Assembly (NCBI RefSeq): GCF_003945595.2
Contig: NW_024104532.1
Location: 4,029,501 to 4,093,500 of the forward strand
From: Pipra filicauda
Lineage: Eukaryota > Chordata > Aves > Passeriformes > Pipridae
Direction of reading: 5' to 3'
DNA: 64,000 bases
In this document: piece after piece, positions 1 to 52,833 of the stretch
Position numbering within the stretch: position 1 is the stretch's first letter
Layout of the letters: every line of letters starts with the position of its first letter
The notes under the pieces: model-generated
What the model was told of the DNA's origin: nothing
Databases searched by the model: none
The model's input: the letters and a program-made list of their open reading frames with translations, nothing else
Position numbers and translations under genes: made by a program

Positions 1-2004
1 GCTGGAGCAGGAGACAAAGTACTGAAGCCCTGATAAGAAGCAGAGATCTGGTGAAAGAGATGCCATAGAGAGTGACAAATCCAGGGAAAAGAGCAAGTGA
101 TCCTTTTGGTGCAACGGGACAGCTCAGCTCCAGCACTTCAGTGTCATGCCACCTAGTGAGCAAGAGAAAGAGCAGCAGACATCTCCCCTCCCTCCCCTGC
201 AAGTCTGGAAATCAAGTCCAGGGGAGTCCTAGGTGGGGTGGCAGGGCAACATGCCCCTGGGACCCAGCCCCATCCCATCCAGGAGAGGAGCAACGACAAA
301 CCCCCATCAGCAAGGCAGAGCCACAGCCTCTGGAGAGGCTGGGCTTCCTCGAGCGCTGGGTAGTTTGGCATTTGGAGAATTAAACCTGGGGCCAGTGCAG
401 CAGGAGAACACTCAACAGCATTTGGTTTAACAGGGTGCAGGTGACTTTTGCAGGACACTGCTCACCTCCAGCTGCCCTCCTGCAGCAATGGAGGGAGCCC
501 ATATGCAGTCACAGGAGGAAGGGAGTTAGGTACAAGCTCCATCTCCATGACTCTCCCTGCCTGCCCTGATTTTCCTCTCCCTAGAGAGTTTTATCATCCC
601 AATCACAGCATGAATGCTGCAAAAGCCCTTGGGCAGCTCAGAGGAGTCTGGAGTCCAGATGTAACAGGGTATAACCACAGGGAATGCTACACCTGCTGCA
701 GCACCAGTAAGTTTTCAGGGCTGTCATCTCTATTTTTAAAAAATAAGACATATTTTTATTTTTGCTCTGTTTTCAGCATTGCACCAGGACAGATTGGTAG
801 CTAACAGTTATTTCTGGAATACATGGTACTTAAAAATATATGTTGAATTCTCACGGTTGAAGCTCCCCTCAGGCACTGCCAAGGACATGCAGATGAAGTT
901 AAATATTCCCATGAGATCCTCTGCTTCACTGGGATACACCAAGTGAGGCCAGTGTGTCCCAGGAGACAGTGCAGTCCTGGTACACATAAACAAAGATGAC
1001 TAATTATGTGTCCTCAGCTATTCCATTTCTTACAATCTTGTGAAGCAAGGAGACAGGCACCCTCGGGCTTTGCTTGTCCTCTCACCACAGTGCTGCCTAT
1101 TTAAAACCCCACCATGAATAACTTACAGTACCAACTCCATCTCCCTTTCAGCATCTCACCTGAATTCACATCCTGCAGTTTTACCTACCATGGTGGACAC
1201 TGGGAGCAGGGTCATTTCCTGCATGAAATCCAAGGTAAAAGTTGGCAGACTCTGGAGCAACCTTCCAAAAGTGAGGGGAAACCCATGCCAGCTCCATGGG
1301 CTCATGTAAAATCTGCCCTTGCACACTGTGTGTCCTTGAAAGAAATCATAATTAAACTGGCAGGTAAAAATCTCTGAGCAGAGAACAAAGGCCACACAGG
1401 CCCTGCGGTTGGTTACACAGGTGGTGGGAGCTTTTCTGAACAACCTGAGGGAGGAGGCAGAGGTCTGCCCCTGTGCGGACAGGAGAAGACATGGTTTGCA
1501 TCCCGGTCCTATAATGCTTCCCAAGCACTCCCCAGCAGAGGTCAACGTGGGAAGAGACAAAGAGGCATCCCTGAGACTTCCTTGTCCCACCAAAGCAAGG
1601 GAGCTGAGGCATTTGTCTGAAATCTCTTGCTAAAGCCAGGCAAGCTAATTAAATAGGAAGAAAAATCCACGCCTAAGTGGTTTGCACTCACACGACAGGA
1701 TGCAATACCTGCTCTTCACCAAGCAGGGTCAGCCCAGCACCATCTTAACACCAAACGAGGGAATCGCTGCTTCAATTCAGCTTCACCAGTTTCAGCCTCA
1801 TCGCAAACATGTTCCTGCCCTGGAGCTGCAGCACCCAGCAGGAGAGTCTCTAGATCGATTTCAAAGAACTGGAAGTTCAGCCTTGCAAGGTTCAAATGCC
1901 AGAAGTGGCTCTGGAGGTTTCTGTAAATCAGCAAACCCTAGACTAGAAGCAAAGCTGGTCTGAGGCCACAGCCAGTGATCACACGCAAAATCAGACACAT
2001 GCCC
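1..2004. other. 3' flank of STK10, no gene recognised
   Basis: Only short unsupported frames on both strands. No CR1 end, tRNA-like sequence or exon homologous to a known neighbour was recognised. In other tetrapods FBXW11 lies beyond STK10 on this side, but nothing of it is seen here. Confidence 0.6.
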
Positions 2005-2023
2005 AGGTTTCTCAGTCTGTTAC

Positions 2024-2029
2024 TTTATT
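2024..2029 (-). terminator. Candidate poly(A) signal AATAAA for STK10 (distal)
   Basis: The complement of TTTATT reads AATAAA. It is followed 10-30 bases on by possible cleavage sites and is the last such hexamer after the gene in this window. Confidence 0.4.
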
Positions 2030-2096
2030 AGAGGGGTCTTTACATCATAGTGGTGGCCCCACTGGAGTCACTTTACAAAATATTAAAAAAACCCTT

Positions 2097-2102
2097 TTTA
2101 TT
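2097..2102 (-). terminator. Candidate poly(A) signal AATAAA for STK10 (proximal)
   Basis: A second AATAAA on the minus strand about 73 bases before the distal one, within an A-rich context. Either could be used. Confidence 0.4.
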
Positions 2103-4633
2103 CAAAGCCATATTTTTTAAAATGGTATCCCATCCCCTCTCAAAGGTAAGCTGGGTTTAATTGTGGTTCCTTCTGAACAGGAAACAACAAAAATATCCTC
2201 TTTTGAAAGGAGTGAAAACATAACCACCCTGTAAACAAGACAATTAGATGATGTGCTCCCCTGCCCCTTTCTAGAAGATGGTATTCGAGCCCTGGCACAC
2301 TCAGAAAGGAAACAGAGAATAGGGAAAAGGCAGCAGACAGAACCATTCCTACCCTCTGTTAGCAAAATTGTGTTGTTTGCTCTAGGCTGCAAACAAGCTG
2401 GGCTGGAGAAAGGGACAACCGATTTACCATGGAGGGCATTGCATCAGCTCTTTAAGAGCCCCCAGAAATAGTCTTTCCTCACGGCTGCAAAATACCCAGA
2501 GAGAGTTGATGCTCCCTGGGCTGGTGGAGAAGGCAGTCAGAGGCAGCAATGCCCTTCAGTGTGACCAGTGCTGCAGGACATCCTTCTGCAAGTCACATGT
2601 AAGATAATGTAAGATATGAAGGACAGGCACCACGTACTGGTTTCTGTGACACCAATCACTTCACAGAACAGCTCAGCCTGACCCCTGCAGGACCAGGAAC
2701 AAAACCAATGGGGCTGCTGTAACACATTTCTAATGCAATTAAAAGGCTCAAACCAGCCCATTATCCTGGTTCAGGAACATCCCTCATTCATTAATTTTAC
2801 GACAGCTCCCAACCTGGCACTGTCACATCTGAGAGGCACAGTCCATGCTTTTGGAGATGGGGCAGGCAGGTGTTTAACAGAGACATTGTTGGTGTGGATT
2901 CAGAAGTGACCTGGAATGGCCCAAATAGATGTAGTCTTGCTAGTTTGCAGGAAGCTTATAAATATGTATTAGGAACTCTAAATGGGTACGAAATGCACAC
3001 CTCAGATAAAGAGTTAAAGACCTAGGGGCTGACTCCTTCAGCTTGGTACCTACAAGTGTAGCACATCACATATCACCTTTCCCTGAAATGCCAGTATGTC
3101 TCTACATCAATATTTGAGACTTTCAAATAACTACCTTTTTTTTTTTTAACTTTTTTAAGCAGAAACACTTTTTTACTGCTAGAGAACCAGGTTTAAAACA
3201 AACAATGCTGTCCAGAGATGGACAGAGAGAAAAACTTAAGTGCTACCTTATACCTTTGGATTGTGTAAAAAAGGTGCTGCCATTGAGGTCTCTGACCCCC
3301 TACCCAGGCCTGTGCTCTGAGTCCTATCCAGAAGCTCAGCCAAGCCCTCCCTGCCTGGTGCAGGTGGAGGAGACACATCACCACATAGCAGAAAGGACAG
3401 AGGGCTGGACCTGCCACTGCTCTGCCACTCTGCAGCCTGAGTCCATGCTGAAAGCCAGGAGAACCATCCAAGAAACTGTGGCACATCATAAGGAGATGAG
3501 ACATCAGTGGACAAAGTGATGCTGAGAGTAACAAGCCACCATGACTTGCCTTCGCATCTCCTCTTCCCATGTTTCACGACTCCTTTATTCCTTCCAAATG
3601 ATGCTCTGCAGCCCATAACCCTGATGCAGAGTGGCCAGACTGGCTGACCCACGTGGCCCACACATATAGAGCACTTAAAAAAAAGTCTCAAGCACATGTG
3701 TGATCATGAGAGCTCTGGCAGTAACACTCTTCAGCCTCCCTCTTGTCCTTACCAAAAGGCACATGACCATGACAGGCACTTCACTGTGTCATCACTGTTA
3801 CAAACCTCCTCCTCTGCACATGCACATACACTTCTTTAAGGACAAAAGCCTGTAGCCAGCTGAACAGTTCAATTACACCTTAATCCAGTCCCTGAAAAGA
3901 CAGCGCTAGCTGGGTGCCAGAGGGTCTGCGGTGCCAGTGATCGCGGCAAAGGAAGAAGCAGAAGATGTTTGGGAGGACATCCAGCCAGTCCCCTTTCTGC
4001 ATAGTCTATACAGACTATACAGAGAAAGAGGAAGCAAAAAACCCAACCCTCCTTACTCAAAGGCAAAAAACCCCAAATCACTGTTTCTCCCTTGAGCAAA
4101 AAAGACCACAGTGAAAAGAAATCAGTGTAAGGCAAGTGCTGGGGGCCCTCAAGGCCAAAGTTATCTTAAGACAATGCCAAAGCTGCTCTGCCCCAGGTGA
4201 GTCCTTACAGAGGACCGGGAGAAGGAGCAGCCACAGTGGAGAGAGAGGGTGACACCCCCTGCACAGAGGGCAGGAGCCATGGCCTGTTTCTCCTGTTCAG
4301 AGTGGTTATTGCTTCAGTCTGAGCTGACCAGCCAGGCGAGCACCAGGCTCATGTGAGAGGTGACACATCCAGCTCACAGTGCAAGTACAATCCAGAAAGG
4401 GTCCTGCCCTACTTCCCAGCCTGGAGCCATGCTGAGCAGGCCAGCTCCTGGGGAAGCCACCACAACTTCCAGTCAGCATCCCACAGTTCAGGGGTCACAT
4501 TTATCCCAGACAGAGCGAGGGGACAGGAGGGTGCTGTTGTAAGAAGAGGCTGCCGAGAGGATCGTCCAAGTTGCCCACCTGCAGCCAAGAGGACACAGCC
4601 ACTCCCAGCTGGTGGCCTGCCAGCTGTGAGATG

Positions 4634-46660
<42,027 letters not shown>

Positions 46661-47391
46661 CGTTCGGCCCGTCCCGGTGCAGCGGGCCATGGCATAGCCC
46701 GGCTCGGTTCGGCCGCTCTGCTGAGCGAGGCAGAGGGTCCCCAATCCCCCCCGGCTGCTCACGCCGCTCCATGCAAACACCGGGACAGCCGGGCAGGGAA
46801 GGACCGAGCGGTCCTCGTCCCCGTGCCCAGCCCGCAGCATCCCCAGGGCTGCTCTGCCTCGTGGGCTGCGCCGCGGGGTCCGAGCAGAGGCACGTCCCCG
46901 CATGGAAAATCCTAATCCCGAACTGCCTTGGCAACAGAGGCACGCTTCCTTGCTCTCCCGGTTCGTCTCCCCGGAAAACAGACAAACACAACTGTTTTTA
47001 AAACTCCCAGAAGCGGGAATTTGAGTCTATCCTCACGCCGGGCACCCGCCACGCGCTTGTTTTAGGGAAGATGAGACCCGGTTGGTGTCGAGTGGGAAGT
47101 TCACATCCTCTCCATGGCGACACTTCAAATCCTCTGGAAAACTGACTCGAAATCCAGTATGGAATGGGGACACCTAGGGGAACGCCCCGGCGGTGCAGCC
47201 CCGCTTCCTAGCGGCTCTGTGTTTCCCACAGGGATCGGGGGTGGATGGTTGTCCCTGCACACCCCACCGACACCTGCACCACCCACACACCGGGTGTGTT
47301 TTGCCCCTTGTCATCTTTCTTTTTAAAAAATAGGTTCATCCTGGTATGGTCAGCCCTCACGTTTATATTGGATGTTTCCCAGTACCAATGC

Positions 47392-47616
47392 TTGAATTTA
47401 AAACTCAGTTCCTCCACTATGCTGGTGGTGAGGCCCTGGCACAGGTTGCCCAGAGAAGTTATGGATACCCCATCCCTGGAAATGTTCAAGGCCAGGTTGG
47501 GTGGGGCTTTTAGCAACCTGTTCTAGTGAAAGGTGCCCACGGCAGAGGGTTGGAATGAGATGAGCTTTAAGGTTCCTTCCAACCCAAACCCTTCTGGGAT
47601 TTGATTATGATTCTAC
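47392..47616 (+). mobile_element. CR1 LINE 3' fragment upstream of the EFCAB9 relic
   Basis: GAGGCCCTGGCACAGGTTGC, then TTCCAACCCAAACCCTTCTG and a degenerate tail. It ends about 340 bases before the relic start codon, within the former promoter region. Confidence 0.9.
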
Positions 47617-47954
47617 TATTCCTGGAAATTTGTGGCTGAGAATTGCAACTTTCTTGAAGCCACTTCCATGTCCACCTATTTCTTCCCTTCTCCCCACTGA
47701 GTTGTAGGAAAAACAAACTGCAAATGCAAAATATATCCCTGAAACAGAAAGAAGCTGAAAAATATTGAGCACTTTTTTCCCCACCTAATTTCACGGAGTT
47801 TGGATTTGATCTGACAGGACATGCGGATTTAGCAGCACTGGAGTAAGAACAGAATAGAATAGAATCAGAGCAGCTACTTTCAGAATTTTGTGCTGTGAGG
47901 GGTAATTTCCTAATACTGTTTCACTGGTCTTCCACCAGATCTCAGCCAATTGAG

Positions 47955-48088
47955 ATGAAGCTGGATTTTGGGTGTTTTCTGCAGCACCTGTGTGTAGATG
48001 AAGCACTATTTGTTGTCAATAGGAAACATTGCAGCACTGGCAGAGTATTTCCAGCTCATTGATGTTCATTGAAAGAATTACCTCTACA
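47955..48088 (+). pseudogene. EFCAB9: EFCAB9 relic exon 1 (frameshift plus nonsense)
   Basis: ATG at 47955 opens MKLDFGCFLQHLCVDE (mammalian start MRLKQGSFLWYLYLDK), then FVVNR. One extra base in the A run at 48024-48026 shifts frame. The next frame continues NIAALAEYFQLIDVH (mammalian NVKALAEYFHILDVH), then TGA at 48070-48072 replaces the expected Gly, followed by KN. Read straight from the ATG, translation stops at TGA 48060-48062 after 35 codons. A GTAAAT donor-like sequence begins at 48089. Confidence 0.88.
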
Positions 48089-49254
48089 GTAAATATTCCT
48101 GAACACGAGATTGGCATTAATGCTCTAAAATTACAGACCCTGTGTACTGTTTTGAAAAGCGTTACACAGAAAGCTGCATCACTTGGGATTTAAAACCAGA
48201 GATCACAGACATTACAAATATTGCACTTCAGATGTTCCAACAACTGCAGCACCCTGTAATACTAATTAACCAGCAGCTTGGTTAATATAAGGGCTTGGCA
48301 ATTCCCCAGAAAGCTTTCAGACACAGCACGTGTCCTCCCTGCTCCTGGCTGCTCTGGAAGGTGACACAACCTGGCTACTCCTGCATCATCTTCTGAAATA
48401 TGTGGGGCTGAGGAGACTGTGCTGAGCCACCAAGATGCATTTCAGCTCTCATTGAAGATACTTCTTTCCCCTCCCCCCTTCCATTGCCTCTTTCCCTGTT
48501 TGTGAGACAGACAAAGGTCCAAGAGCCTACAAACCCTATTTGATTTTATGGTATTCCTGTCCCCCGTGTTGCAGCAGCGTGTGAAGCCCCCGGGTCCGGC
48601 TCACCAGTGCTGTACAAACACGATAACCAGGTCCTGGCACAGCGAGCAGAAAATCGATGTAGGAAAAACCCCAGCCACTGATGCAGGAGATCCTTACAGC
48701 TGTGCAAGCAAGATGCCAGGAACAAGGAGGGCAAGAGGGGATTTCAGGCTCACTGAAGCTAATTCCTGAGTACTGCAGCAACCTCTCATGTAATCCTTTC
48801 CACAACATGACCGTGCTCCATGTTAGAAAGCAGTTGGGGGCCGTTTGCAACCCCTCATCCACAGGTTCACCATTTCCCCACCTCATGCCTGCAGTTCTTC
48901 AGTCTCTTGTCATGTCTTTGCAAGACCCCATGGTGCTCCAGCTCAAATGATCCCTTTTTCCATGGGTTTCCCTCACTGACAGATATTTAAGGGTAGCAGA
49001 ATCAGATCAGGCTGCATATTGTTTTTAGCAGCCAGGGGCAGTTTGTCCTCTGTGTTTGCACCTGGGGAAGTTTGACTGAAATTCTGGATCTGGAGGTTTG
49101 GCTCTTCCTCTGCACTGGAGAAGATTAAATAGGACTAAAGATAATTGTTACTGGATCATGAATTAAAAGTGACAGCTACAAAAGAAAAATGGGTTCCTTT
49201 TGTCAGTGTTTCTGGTTTGTTGGAAAAGTCCTTTTTTCCTTCAGGTGTGGGGTA

Positions 49255-49320
49255 GAAAAAAAGAAGACAGGAAAAGAAGACAAGAAAAGCAGACAGGAAA
49301 AGAAGAGAGGCAGACAACAA
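49255..49320. repeat. Purine-rich minisatellite in the EFCAB9 relic
   Basis: Units of about 15 bases built on GACAGGAAAAGAA recur three to four times with almost no pyrimidines other than C, between relic exons 1 and 2. Confidence 0.75.
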
Positions 49321-49548
49321 TAAGCACTTTTCCATTGCCTCTGTGCAGAAATCACATGACTCTCTCATAAATCAGCCCATCTTATTAATACTGTTCTATG
49401 AATTCTGAGCACTATCTAGTGTCTGTTCCTGTGTGTTAATTGCCTGTGCAACCTGTCAGGGAGCAGTGGGCATTTAAAATAAAATAAATCCTGCTAATTA
49501 TTGCTCTCAGCTTTGTGCAGGCGATGCCTGAGAGCTCACTGCTCTCCT

Positions 49549-49695
49549 GATCTTCAGTTTTATTGCTTTCTCCGTGACATGACTGACCTGAATAAGGATC
49601 AGATCATGCTGCTGTTCAACTCACTGGACCGAAACGTGAGGGGGAGGATTTATATTAATGAGTTCTATGCGGTGCTGTGCATCCTCCTGTCCCAC
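49549..49695 (+). pseudogene. EFCAB9: EFCAB9 relic exon 2 (EF-hand, donor lost)
   Basis: Reads DLQFYCFLRDMTDLNKDQI, then MLLFNSLDRNVRGRIYINEF and YAVLCILLSH, matching mammalian FYHFLHHVTDLKKAQI and FYMLVCMLLAH. The twelve-residue EF-hand loop begins DRNVRG and ends in Glu, with good metal ligands. An acceptor-like CTTCAG ends at 49557. After CAC the sequence is TAACTG: TAA at 49696-49698 stands where a GT donor should be, as if one G of GTAACTG was lost. Confidence 0.9.
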
Positions 49696-50400
49696 TAACT
49701 GCACACCCTGCGGGTCCTGGAGTTGGTACAGGGACACCTGCACCCTCCAACACCCCATAATGGGAATCGGCTCATTGGAGCTGATCTTACTTACTGTGTG
49801 AAAGGATTGGAGAAGATCCCTGGGTCTGGATGCGTCTGCAATGCTGCTGCACTGAAGAGGAAAGCAGGAAAAAGAGCAGTTGCCCTGCTAGTACCAACCT
49901 TGCTCCTCTAGGATAAATTGAACTCTGGACCTGTTGCCAGGTAGGAACCATCTTAACACTCCTCCCAGCTCCTGCTGTCCCTCTTAGCAAGGAGTTCAAA
50001 AACGAAGCCCTCAGGTGTGGGGAAGCCCTATCTGAGGGGAAGAGAGCTGAACATCTGTTTTCACCCATTGTTTTTTGCTGACTGGTTGGTGCAGTGCCAG
50101 TGCCCTTCTTCAGCCTGCCCGGCATCACCTACAGCCCCATCTGGGGAGGGGCTGTGCCTTCTCAGGGAAAGGCAGTGAGGATGCCAGGCTGCAGTGTGGG
50201 AGAGGGGTGGTAGAGCCAGGATTACCCCTGGAGCTCAGCCTTGCTGTTGGACATGACCTGCAGCTCTGCTCTGGATCAGGAGCCTGGCCAAGGGCCAACA
50301 CTCAGGGCTGCTGCCCAGGGGACTCAGGGAGGAAGGAGAGAAGCCAACCACAGGGCATGTGGGAGGGATGGGAAAGGACCTCTTAAAGGAGGACACCTAC

Positions 50401-50856
50401 CTGTTGGAGCGAGTCCAGAGGAGGCCACCAAGATGACTAGAGGGATGGAGAACCTCTCCTGCAAGAAAAGTCAGAGAAGTGGGATTGTTCAGCCTGGAGA
50501 AGTTTCAGAGTGACCTAACTGTGGCCTTCCAGTACCTGAAAGGAGCCCAGAAGAAAGATGGAAACTATTTACAAAGGCCTGGAGTGACAGGACAAGAGGG
50601 AACGGCTTCAAACTGACAGAGAGTAGGTTTAGATTACATATTAGGAAGAAATTCCTTACTGTGAGGGTGGCGAGGCCCTGGCACAGGTTACCCAGAGAAG
50701 CTGTAGCTGCCCCATCCCTGGAAGTGTTCAAGGCCAGGTTGGATGTGGCTTAGAGCAACCTGGTCTAGTGGAAGGTGTCCCTGTCCATGGCAGGAGGTGG
50801 AACTCTTTAAGATCCCTTCCAACCTAGGCCATTCTGTGATTCTGTGACTCTATGAA
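50401..50856 (+). mobile_element. CR1 LINE 3' fragment inside the EFCAB9 relic
   Basis: CTGTTGGAGCGAGTCCAGAG through TTCAGCCTGGAGAAG and GAGGCCCTGGCACAGG to CCATTCTGTGATTCTGTGAC. It lies between relic exons 2 and 3. Confidence 0.93.
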
Positions 50857-51087
50857 AGCAGCTTTGCAGCACGGCTGGCTGTTGGTAGTTCTCCCTGAAC
50901 CCCGCCGGCAGCAGCTGGGAGGCTCCATGGCAGGAAGCACCAGGATTTTGGTATTTCCTGAGGGTGTGACAAGCAGGAGGTCACCTTTATTCTCTGGATG
51001 CAAGCACTGGTTGGTATTCCACGTATTCTTTCCAAGCAGGAAATCAGTGCTTATCATGTGTTTCTAAATCTTTCTCCCCTGAAACAG

Positions 51088-51259
51088 AATCATCTCAAAA
51101 AGCACATGGGACCTGCCTTTCAACTGCTGGACATTGGCGTGGACAATATGATTAATTTTGATTGGTTTTAATGAGTTTGGAGCTACAAGGTTTCTCTTCA
51201 ACCCCATGAAAGAAGAACATAGGAAGGTATTTAAGTGCTTCGATATTTCTGGAGATGAG
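51088..51259 (+). pseudogene. EFCAB9: EFCAB9 relic exon 3 (frameshift)
   Basis: After a pyrimidine-rich tract and GAAACAG acceptor it reads NHLKKHMGPAFQLLDIGVD and MINFDWF, then TAA at 51169-51171. Shifting by one base in the T run at 51166-51169 recovers FNEFGATRFLFNPMKEEHRK and VFKCFDISGDE, matching mammalian YRFLFNIQKQELKDLF and FDITGD. A GTCAAA donor-like sequence starts at 51260. Confidence 0.9.
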
Positions 51260-52776
51260 GTCAAATTAGAGAAATTAAAGTCAGAAGTGAGGCCATGAAA
51301 ATGTCCCTAAATTCAAAATTAATCCTTAATCCTAGAATTACTTTGGTACTGCAGCTCACAGGTGATTCTCTCTTAAACCTGGGTTTTTTTCTCATTCACT
51401 CCAGGGGCAGGTCTTTGATGACTTACTGAACTGTCTAAATTAAAAATATTTTAACAGTAAGATATCAGCATGAAGAAATAATTTTTGGGGTTAAACTGGG
51501 CATATTCCTCTGTCTGAGACTGTAATGGGAGGAGTTGGGCAGGACTGGGAGAAGGGCCTTTATCTAAGCCATTTTCTTCTGAGTTCATTTGTGGCTTCTC
51601 ATTATTTTCCAAGCTCTTTGCAGTCCATTCTCAGGGCTATGGCTGGGGAGGTACCTTGGTGTGGTACACTTGGACTTGAAAGTCCTTTGAGGAACATTCC
51701 TAGAGCCATACCTTTGCTCTGTGCCAGATATGAGAAGCTTGCTCTCTTCTGTGATGGATCTTCATTTTGACCTTAAACCAGCTGCAGGTTCTCAGGAGAG
51801 TCTGTGTGGATTTCACCCATTCCCTGCAACCAGAAAGGGAGCAAAGCTGGTCACAACACCTCCCCTCCTTACAGAGGTGCAGGCACATACCCCTTACCAA
51901 TTTGCTGCTGCCACCAGCTCACCTTTGTCCCTGTTTGGTCACTGCTGCTCACTCAAATCCCCCCCTGCTCTCTGATTAATGATCTCCTGTAGTTACACAG
52001 TTAATCAGTCATTAACAGGCTGTAGACATCTCTGTCACAACTCCACACCATCCTCATGACTTCCAGCATCTCAGCATGCTCTGGGAGCTCATCTACCAAG
52101 ATAGCCATTAGGAACCAAGGGAGATCACTTCACTTGCTCCTCCTTTCTGCTGCCAGCTTCCTGGGTTATTGTCTTTATGGATAATTCTCCTCCTCTGTGT
52201 TCCACCACCAGTATCCTCTGTAATTATTTGTTACAGGCAGTTTTTGTACCTCTCAGCCCTGCAGGGCCTGCAACCTATTCCCTGCGAGGTTTAGCGGTGC
52301 AGTGAGGTATCAAAGCCTCCATCCTGTGGATAGTTCTCTAATGCCCTCACAATATTTTCCTGGAATGAGCTGTTCTAGCCCCAAGTTGCACTGATCCTAT
52401 GCTTTCATCTCCAAGCTGCCTGGTTAAAAGCCACTTTAAGCAGGAGCAGTGTGGCTGTGACCCTGCCATGAAGGCACCTCCCCACTCCCCCAGCCACAGG
52501 GTACCTCCAGATGTTGTGAATCACTCCAACATCTGCAAGTCATTACAAAAGGCAGAGCAGCAGCCGTGTGCCAGGGAGGTGCCCTATTAGCCTGTTACAT
52601 ATTCAGGATGAGCCTGAGGCAATCAGTTGGAATCAATTTCTCCTGAGTCAGTCAGGAAACAAGCAAGTTGGAGAAGGGGACAAGAGCCTGGACTTGGGGG
52701 TCTTTCTCTGAAATAACTCTTCATGGTGGGCAGGCCTGCCCTACTAAGATGGGATCTATCTCCTCTCCAAAACTAG

Positions 52777-52833
52777 CAACTGAACTACAGGGAATTCGAG
52801 ATATTTGAAATTTTCTGCATTGACAAACAATAA
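52777..52833 (+). pseudogene. EFCAB9: EFCAB9 relic exon 4 (early stop)
   Basis: After a pyrimidine-rich tract and AAACTAG acceptor it reads QLNYREFEIFEIFCIDKQ and stops at TAA 52831-52833. The mammalian protein has LNYQEFKLYTIIYTDKLQ followed by a charged tail. The sequence after the TAA (EEEGNRED in the same frame) still resembles the Glu/Lys-rich mammalian tail, so the stop looks premature. Joined to exon 3 it would complete the last EF-hand loop. Confidence 0.85.

Larger units (their letters stand above)
2005..4633 (-). other. STK10: Probable STK10 3' UTR
   Basis: Sequence between the STK10 stop and the first convincing minus-strand AATAAA hexamers (complement of 2097-2102 and 2024-2029), about 2.6 kb. 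It has no splice-linked reading frame. It includes an A-rich tract on the minus strand near 3138-3150. The extent is inferred from the signals only. Confidence 0.5.
47955..52833 (+). pseudogene. EFCAB9: EFCAB9 unitary pseudogene (four decayed exons)
   Basis: Four blocks in order and on one strand match mammalian EFCAB9 (remembered sequence) across most of its length. They lie between STK10 and UBTD2 on the strand opposite to both, exactly where EFCAB9 sits in mammals. EFCAB9 is an EF-hand Ca2+/pH sensor that pairs with CATSPER-zeta on the sperm flagellar CatSper channel. Lesions: a one-base frameshift and a nonsense codon in exon 1; TAA with no GT donor at the end of exon 2; a frameshift giving TAA in exon 3; an early TAA in exon 4. 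Spliced-exon structure with introns of 1-1.5 kb rules out a processed copy, and no intact copy is present here, so this is decay in place. It fits the known absence of CatSper genes in birds. Confidence 0.9.

Noticed and set aside
448..804. 118-codon plus-strand open frame in the left flank
   Set aside because: No known domain, and its end is a low-complexity hydrophobic and aromatic run. Length is within chance expectation.
49085..49130. Block resembling TEILDLEV as a candidate EFCAB9 exon 1
   Set aside because: Only a weak resemblance. The block at 47955-48088 matches the EFCAB9 start over its whole length and has a donor-like end.
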